This document shows positions 7,482-9,821 of a stretch of DNA of 9,821 nt, piece by piece (the stretch's first letter is position 1; each line of letters opens with the position of its first letter). The DNA is taken from the NCBI GenBank assembly GCA_038230515.1, contig JBBRND010000063.1, forward strand, positions 1 through 9,821. Direction: 5' to 3'. Under the pieces are notes generated by a model that saw nothing but the letters and a program-made list of their open reading frames with translations, did no database searches and was not told where the DNA came from. The position numbers and the translations under genes are program-made. Source of the stretch: JAPLDB01 sp038230515. GTDB taxonomy: Bacteria; Bacteroidota; Bacteroidia; AKYH767-A; 2013-40CM-41-45.

Positions 7482-8333
7482 CTATTGCTTTATTATTTTT
7501 TTGAAAAAGGTTTTTCCATCCTGCATATCTAACCTGAGAAAATAAATTCCTTCCGGCAATCCGGAAAGATTTTCAATTCTTAAATTTAACCCGGTCTGTT
7601 CGGCAGACGCAACTATTGAACCCATGATGTTATAAAGATATGCTCTGAATATCGTTTGTTTTGAACCCGAACTGATAGTTATAAATGAACCGAACGGATC
7701 AGGAAAAATGAGCATCTGATTTGAAAAAAGCAATTCATTTAGTCCTACCGTTGAGGAATCAAAAACAATAACGTTATCAAAATAAATTTTATTTCCATGA
7801 CTGCAATCGTCTTCAATGGCTAGCCGCACAAAGGACAGTCCGGCAAGCGATGAGAGTGAGCGCGTTTTGGTTTGCCACTGGGCAGCGGTAGGAACAAACA
7901 AACCGGAAGTAGCGGGAGCAGTTGTAAGAGTTACACCTGAATAATTAACAATATTCAGCCAATTGCTGCTTCCGTTATTAGACCACCACAAACCGAATAT
8001 ATCAGAACTTGCTGCCGGGCGTTGCGCATAAGCAATATCAAAGCGGATGTACGGTTGAGAAACATTCGAAAAATTCATGGAAGGAAGGCGGATGCCGTAA
8101 TAACTTCCGGCAGCAGTATTGTAATTGTCAAAACTTGTGCAGGCAGTTCCGGTTCCATAGCCGCTTGAAGTGGTATCGCGTTCCCAATTAATGAATGAGC
8201 CAACCGGAAAGGTTTGCCACCCTGTTGGAGGAAAGGTAGCTGTTTCAAAATCCTGCGAGTAGGGGGGCAGAATCTGCGCGTGAGCGTTGATACAAGACAG
8301 GCAGATAAGCAGTGCAAGTAATTTTTTTTTCAT
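7482..8333 (-). CDS. Secreted choice-of-anchor-J-like protein with T9SS type A sorting domain
   Basis: The protein is 283 residues from ATG 8333. The open frame continues 18 codons upstream (to 8387), but the 8333 start puts MKKK directly before the hydrophobic core and gives a signal peptide cleaved near AHAQ-IL. The mature N-terminal part (about 25-195) has the pattern of choice-of-anchor J / MAM-like jelly rolls: QDFETATFPPTGW, a middle with FGLWWSNNGSSNW, then RLAIEDDCSHGNKIYFDNV. The last 85 or so residues (YLYNIMGSIV, LSGLPEGIYFLRL, KKIIKQ) are a type A C-terminal sorting domain, read by the T9SS and removed during export and anchoring. The usual YPNPF opening is IFPDPF here. The protein is probably an extracellular or cell-surface factor; no catalytic residues are apparent and its ligand is unknown. 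Confidence 0.9.
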   Translation of the reverse strand: MKKKLLALLICLSCINAHAQILPPYSQDFETATFPPTGWQTFPVGSFINWERDTTSSGYGTGTACTSFDNYNTAAGSYYGIRLPSMNFSNVSQPYIRFDIAYAQRPAASSDIFGLWWSNNGSSNWLNIVNYSGVTLTTAPATSGLFVPTAAQWQTKTRSLSSLAGLSFVRLAIEDDCSHGNKIYFDNVIVFDSSTVGLNELLFSNQMLIFPDPFGSFITISSGSKQTIFRAYLYNIMGSIVASAEQTGLNLRIENLSGLPEGIYFLRLDMQDGKTFFKKIIKQ

Positions 8334-8511
8334 ATGGATACGTTTATTATTTTTTCTCTTGCAACTTCTGTTTTCGATGCGCTGCAAAATTTATTTTAGA
8401 TCGCAATCATAATTTCGGAGCGCAAGTTGCTAATTTAATAAATGTCATGATGTTTGTTTTAAAGTTTATTTCTTTCAATCAGTTTGAAGTCCTTGTGTCG
8501 CTAAAGAGTTC
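8334..8511. other. Leader region of the T9SS cargo gene, with nested inverted repeat
   Basis: No gene is supported here; the rightward frame over 8312-8557 has a composition unlike a protein. A nested inverted repeat is present: GCAACTT (8361-8367) pairs with AAGTTGC (8424-8430), and GCGCT (8379-8383) with AGCGC (8419-8423). The two right arms are contiguous while the left arms are 11 nt apart. It would fold in the transcript 28-97 nt before ATG 8333. A degenerate -7 box (AAATTTTG, read leftward) lies inside it, so it may be a leader structure or simply promoter DNA. Confidence 0.3.
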
Positions 8512-8553
8512 CGATAACGCATCAGGGATAAATGAAGTTTTTAAAAGAAGGGA

Positions 8554-8580
8554 TTAGAAGCACAACTGTTCGATGACCCA
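8554..8580. repeat. 27-nt direct repeat, copy 1
   Basis: Copy 1 matches 8590-8616 at 23 of 27 positions (core gcacaactgtt-gat) with a 36-nt period. Both copies lie in the terminal region between the long arms of the attC-like structure. Confidence 0.8.
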
Positions 8581-8589
8581 CAATGTTTG

Positions 8590-8616
8590 TTAGATGCACA
8601 ACTGTTTGATTACCTA
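8590..8616. repeat. 27-nt direct repeat, copy 2
   Basis: This is the second copy of the 36-nt-period direct repeat. It also overlaps a small hairpin, TTTGAT-TACCT-ATCAAA (8605-8621), which copy 1 lacks. Confidence 0.8.
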
Positions 8617-8693
8617 TCAAAGCCCTTCTTTTAAAAATTTGCATTTATCTTTATGTTAGCCGCATGTGCTACTGTTCCTACGAATTAATTTTA

Positions 8694-9641
8694 CTAAACT
8701 GATTCTTCAATATTATTCAAAGCAAATTCGGGTGAACGAAATGCTCGGTTTAAAGAGTTAATTAAAATCTGTGATGTTATTGGTAATTTATTAAATGAGT
8801 CTAACGCTATTGGAAGTAATGTACAATAATCCCGAATTAAAAATGCTGTAATCATTCTTGACATTAAAAGCGCAAACAAACTTGTACTATAATGCTCTCC
8901 GTCCATGTACATTTCTTTAAATTGGAAAACAGAAACATTAGTAGGATGAGTACACAAGGAAAGATAAGAGTAAGTGCTGTCAAAGAATGATGGTTTTACA
9001 CCCGCTCTTTGCACCATATTTTTCCAAGACAAGTATTCAAACCTATTGTTGGTGAAACAGAATTGCCATTCTTTATTTTTTATCGCACGAACAATTTTGT
9101 CTTTCTCTTTATCCAAAAAAGATTTGTAAAGTTCAGTTGATTTAATTTCATCAATAGTAGTTTGAATATTTTCTCTTTCTCTTTGACTTTTTTCAATTAA
9201 ATCGGGGGATATTACTTCAAACTGTTGGCGGTAATTTAACCCTGATACAACCCAAAGATTGTAAAGAATTTTTTGAGGTTCTCCCGAATGTTGAAGAAAG
9301 AGATTATTAAATGCACAATATGCCTCATACTGACTTCTTACAATTGGCCAGATTGCGAACGGGTCAAGGGTATGTTTAAAGGCTGTGTTGTCAATGGGAT
9401 TTGTATAGTTGATACCTTCAATGAGTTTTAAAATTGAATGACATTTTAAAACTGACATTTGAAAAAGTAAATCTGCGTCATGGTTAATTATTGTTGTAAA
9501 GGAATGTTCCTTTAAGTCGGCAATTATTTTAAAGGCAGAATTAATTAAAACCTCATAAGAATTAACTCGGTCAATTGGTCGTTCACTAACCATCAAACGG
9601 GTATATTCATCTCTGATGTCTTGTCGTATTGTAGTTGTCAT
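8694..9641 (-). CDS. Hypothetical cytoplasmic protein, possibly DUF5677-like
   Basis: The protein is 315 residues from ATG 9641, which overlaps the stop of a short upstream frame as ATGA. There is no signal peptide and no clear membrane helix, and most of the protein looks alpha-helical. Recognisable stretches are DPFAIWPIVRSQYEAYCAFNN (about 93-113), a charged helix-rich middle (EKSQRERENIQTTIDEIKS), and YLSLCTHPTNVSVFQFKEMY near 226-245. The pairing of an R-x(3)-E-A-Y helix with a later S-x-x-x-H-P-[ST] segment recalls DUF5677-type proteins, which are scattered accessory genes of unknown role. I assign this only tentatively and cannot exclude an unrelated family. The gene lies between two attC-like sites, which suggests acquisition as a cassette and perhaps a niche or defence role. 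That role is inference; the sequence shows no catalytic site. Confidence 0.85.
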   Translation of the reverse strand: MTTTIRQDIRDEYTRLMVSERPIDRVNSYEVLINSAFKIIADLKEHSFTTIINHDADLLFQMSVLKCHSILKLIEGINYTNPIDNTAFKHTLDPFAIWPIVRSQYEAYCAFNNLFLQHSGEPQKILYNLWVVSGLNYRQQFEVISPDLIEKSQRERENIQTTIDEIKSTELYKSFLDKEKDKIVRAIKNKEWQFCFTNNRFEYLSWKNMVQRAGVKPSFFDSTYSYLSLCTHPTNVSVFQFKEMYMDGEHYSTSLFALLMSRMITAFLIRDYCTLLPIALDSFNKLPITSQILINSLNRAFRSPEFALNNIEESV

Positions 9642-9742
9642 TTTCTTGCAGTCACTTCAAAGTTGGTAGGTCGCCCAAGAGTTCTGACTAACGCAAACTC
9701 TGTTACATCAAAATCAAGTAGTTGCAAAATTGAGTTCCTCAT
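9638..9742 (-). CDS. Short 34-codon frame overlapping the next gene by ATGA
   Basis: ATG 9742 opens a 34-residue frame (MRNSILQLLDFDV, then GRPTNFEVTARK) whose TGA overlaps the ATG of the following gene. This is the classic arrangement for translational coupling. It also overlaps the end of the partial gene on its right by 29 bp in another frame. It could be a tiny coupling or leader peptide, the true C-terminus of the right-hand gene after a frameshift, or chance: most of it lies within the attC-like structure at 9685-9748, where coding is not expected. No family is recognisable at this length. Confidence 0.3.
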   Translation of the reverse strand: MRNSILQLLDFDVTEFALVRTLGRPTNFEVTARK

Positions 9743-9748
9743 TAGTCA
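9685..9748 (-). repeat. attC-like recombination site (small)
   Basis: Outer boxes TGACTAA (9685-9691) and TTAGTCA (9742-9748) are perfect complements. Next come unpaired spacers of 4 nt (9692-9695) and 5 nt (9737-9741), then inner boxes AACTC (9696-9700) and GAGTT (9732-9736) that pair exactly, leaving a 31-nt terminal region. In the leftward reading the 3' end is GCGTTAGTC, matching GTTRRRY except at one base. A length of about 64 bp is in the normal attC range. The 5' box ends in T where AAC is expected, the stem is short, and coding sequence passes through it, so chance remains possible. Confidence 0.4.
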
Positions 9749-9821
9749 ATGCGAATTTATGGATTTGTTTATTGATATTTCTAAGTGCGGCAAGTTTTCT
9801 TTTTTGTGCGTGAAAGAGATA
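9714..9821 (-). CDS. C-terminal end of a gene that enters from the right edge
   Basis: From the right edge one frame reads 35 residues to TGA at 9714-9716, including KRKLAALRNINKQIHKF and LTNEELNFATT. Its helix-forming, Lys-rich character and normal codon use look like real coding sequence. The other two frames either stop early or have an unlikely composition. The tail loosely recalls the NxQIxxxxxLTxEE-type ends of some DNA methyltransferases, but 35 residues are too few to assign a family. Its stop falls inside the small attC-like site, as is common for cassette genes. Confidence 0.5.
   Translation of the reverse strand, partial: YLFHAQKRKLAALRNINKQIHKFALTNEELNFATT

Larger units (their letters stand above)
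8512..8661 (-). repeat. attC-like recombination site (large, imperfect inverted repeat)
   Basis: Read leftward: GGCTAAC (8661-8655), spacer, GATAAATG (8649-8642), a single C, then a 15-bp perfect arm (8637-8623), 70 nt of terminal region, the complementary 15-bp arm (8552-8538), CATTTATC (8534-8527), spacer, and GCGTTATCG (8520-8512). Outer TAAC/GTTA boxes pair; the spacers of 5-8 nt next to them do not; the inner 8-bp boxes pair exactly. One extra base lies beside the inner box in the 5' arm and is a G on the opposite strand. This order of R box, unpaired spacer, L box with extrahelical G, stem and variable terminal structure is that of integron attC sites. The R boxes fit the GTTRRRY/RYYYAAC consensus only partly, and the 150-bp size is at the long end. 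The alternative is a large 3' hairpin. Confidence 0.5.
8518..9691 (-). mobile_element. Candidate single-gene integron cassette
   Basis: The boundaries are set at the G/TT position of the two attC-like sites (minus-strand G at 9692 and at 8518), giving 1174 bp. Inside are a 51-bp leader, one gene, 32 bp, and the attC-like site, which is the standard cassette layout. There is no recognisable promoter before the gene, as expected of cassettes read from outside. Both boundaries carry GCGTTA in the leftward reading. No integrase gene or attI is in the window, so this could be the distal end of an array or a cluster lacking an integrase. The call is an inference from structure only. Confidence 0.42.

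Noticed and set aside
8312..8557. Rightward 81-codon frame over the leader of the T9SS gene
   Set aside because: It is rich in Phe, Tyr and Cys from AT-rich non-coding DNA, overlaps the start of the T9SS gene, and ends in the inverted repeat.
8554..8616. Direct repeats as a short CRISPR array
   Set aside because: There are only two imperfect copies with a 9-nt gap, inside an inverted repeat and with no cas gene near. This is not a repeat-spacer array.
8538..8637. Intrinsic terminator for the 315-codon gene
   Set aside because: The arms are 70 nt apart, and the leftward strand has no T-run directly after the stem, so it is not a standard intrinsic terminator. It may still end transcription in some other way.

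Overview
The window looks like chromosomal DNA from a Bacteroidota bacterium, probably Chitinophagales or Sphingobacteriales-like. The evidence is a moderately AT-rich sequence, no Shine-Dalgarno-type leaders, several TAnnTTTG-like -7 boxes, a bacteroidetal BshC, and two secreted modular proteins of the type IX secretion (T9SS) kind. No rRNA, tRNA or CRISPR array was seen.

Layout. (1) Positions 1-4078, minus strand: one uninterrupted reading frame of at least 1359 codons runs off the left edge. It encodes a giant secreted mosaic protein with a signal peptide, two related concanavalin/LamG-like modules, FN3 domains, four HYR-like domains, Ig-like and PKD-like domains. (2) 4336-5034, minus: a small secreted protein of unknown function. 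(3) 5200-6814/6816, plus: bshC, the putative cysteine-adding enzyme of bacillithiol synthesis, divergent from gene 2. (4) 6832-7176, minus: a three-helix membrane protein, convergent with bshC. (5) 7482-8333, minus: a secreted choice-of-anchor-J-like protein with a C-terminal T9SS type A sorting domain. (6) 8694-9641, minus: a cytoplasmic protein of unknown function, perhaps DUF5677-like. (7) 9638-9821, minus: the C-terminal end of another gene plus a 34-codon reading frame that overlaps gene 6 by ATGA.

Genes 1-5 look like ordinary host genome: two surface or secreted proteins that would depend on the T9SS (machinery not in this window), a thiol-redox gene and small hypotheticals. They show no shared pathway.

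The right end differs. Gene 6 lies between two imperfect inverted-repeat structures (8512-8661 and 9685-9748). Each has short outer boxes ending in GCGTTA, an unpaired spacer, an inner paired box, and a long terminal region. The larger one also has a single extrahelical base on the expected arm. This is the architecture of integron attC sites. Box-to-gene distances (about 50 bp upstream of the start and about 33 bp after the stop) and the absence of a recognisable promoter fit a single-gene integron cassette of about 1.17 kb in minus orientation, with a second cassette continuing past the right edge. Integrons are not typical of Bacteroidota, so this is the most interesting observation here. 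It rests on structure seen by eye, and no integron integrase lies in the window.
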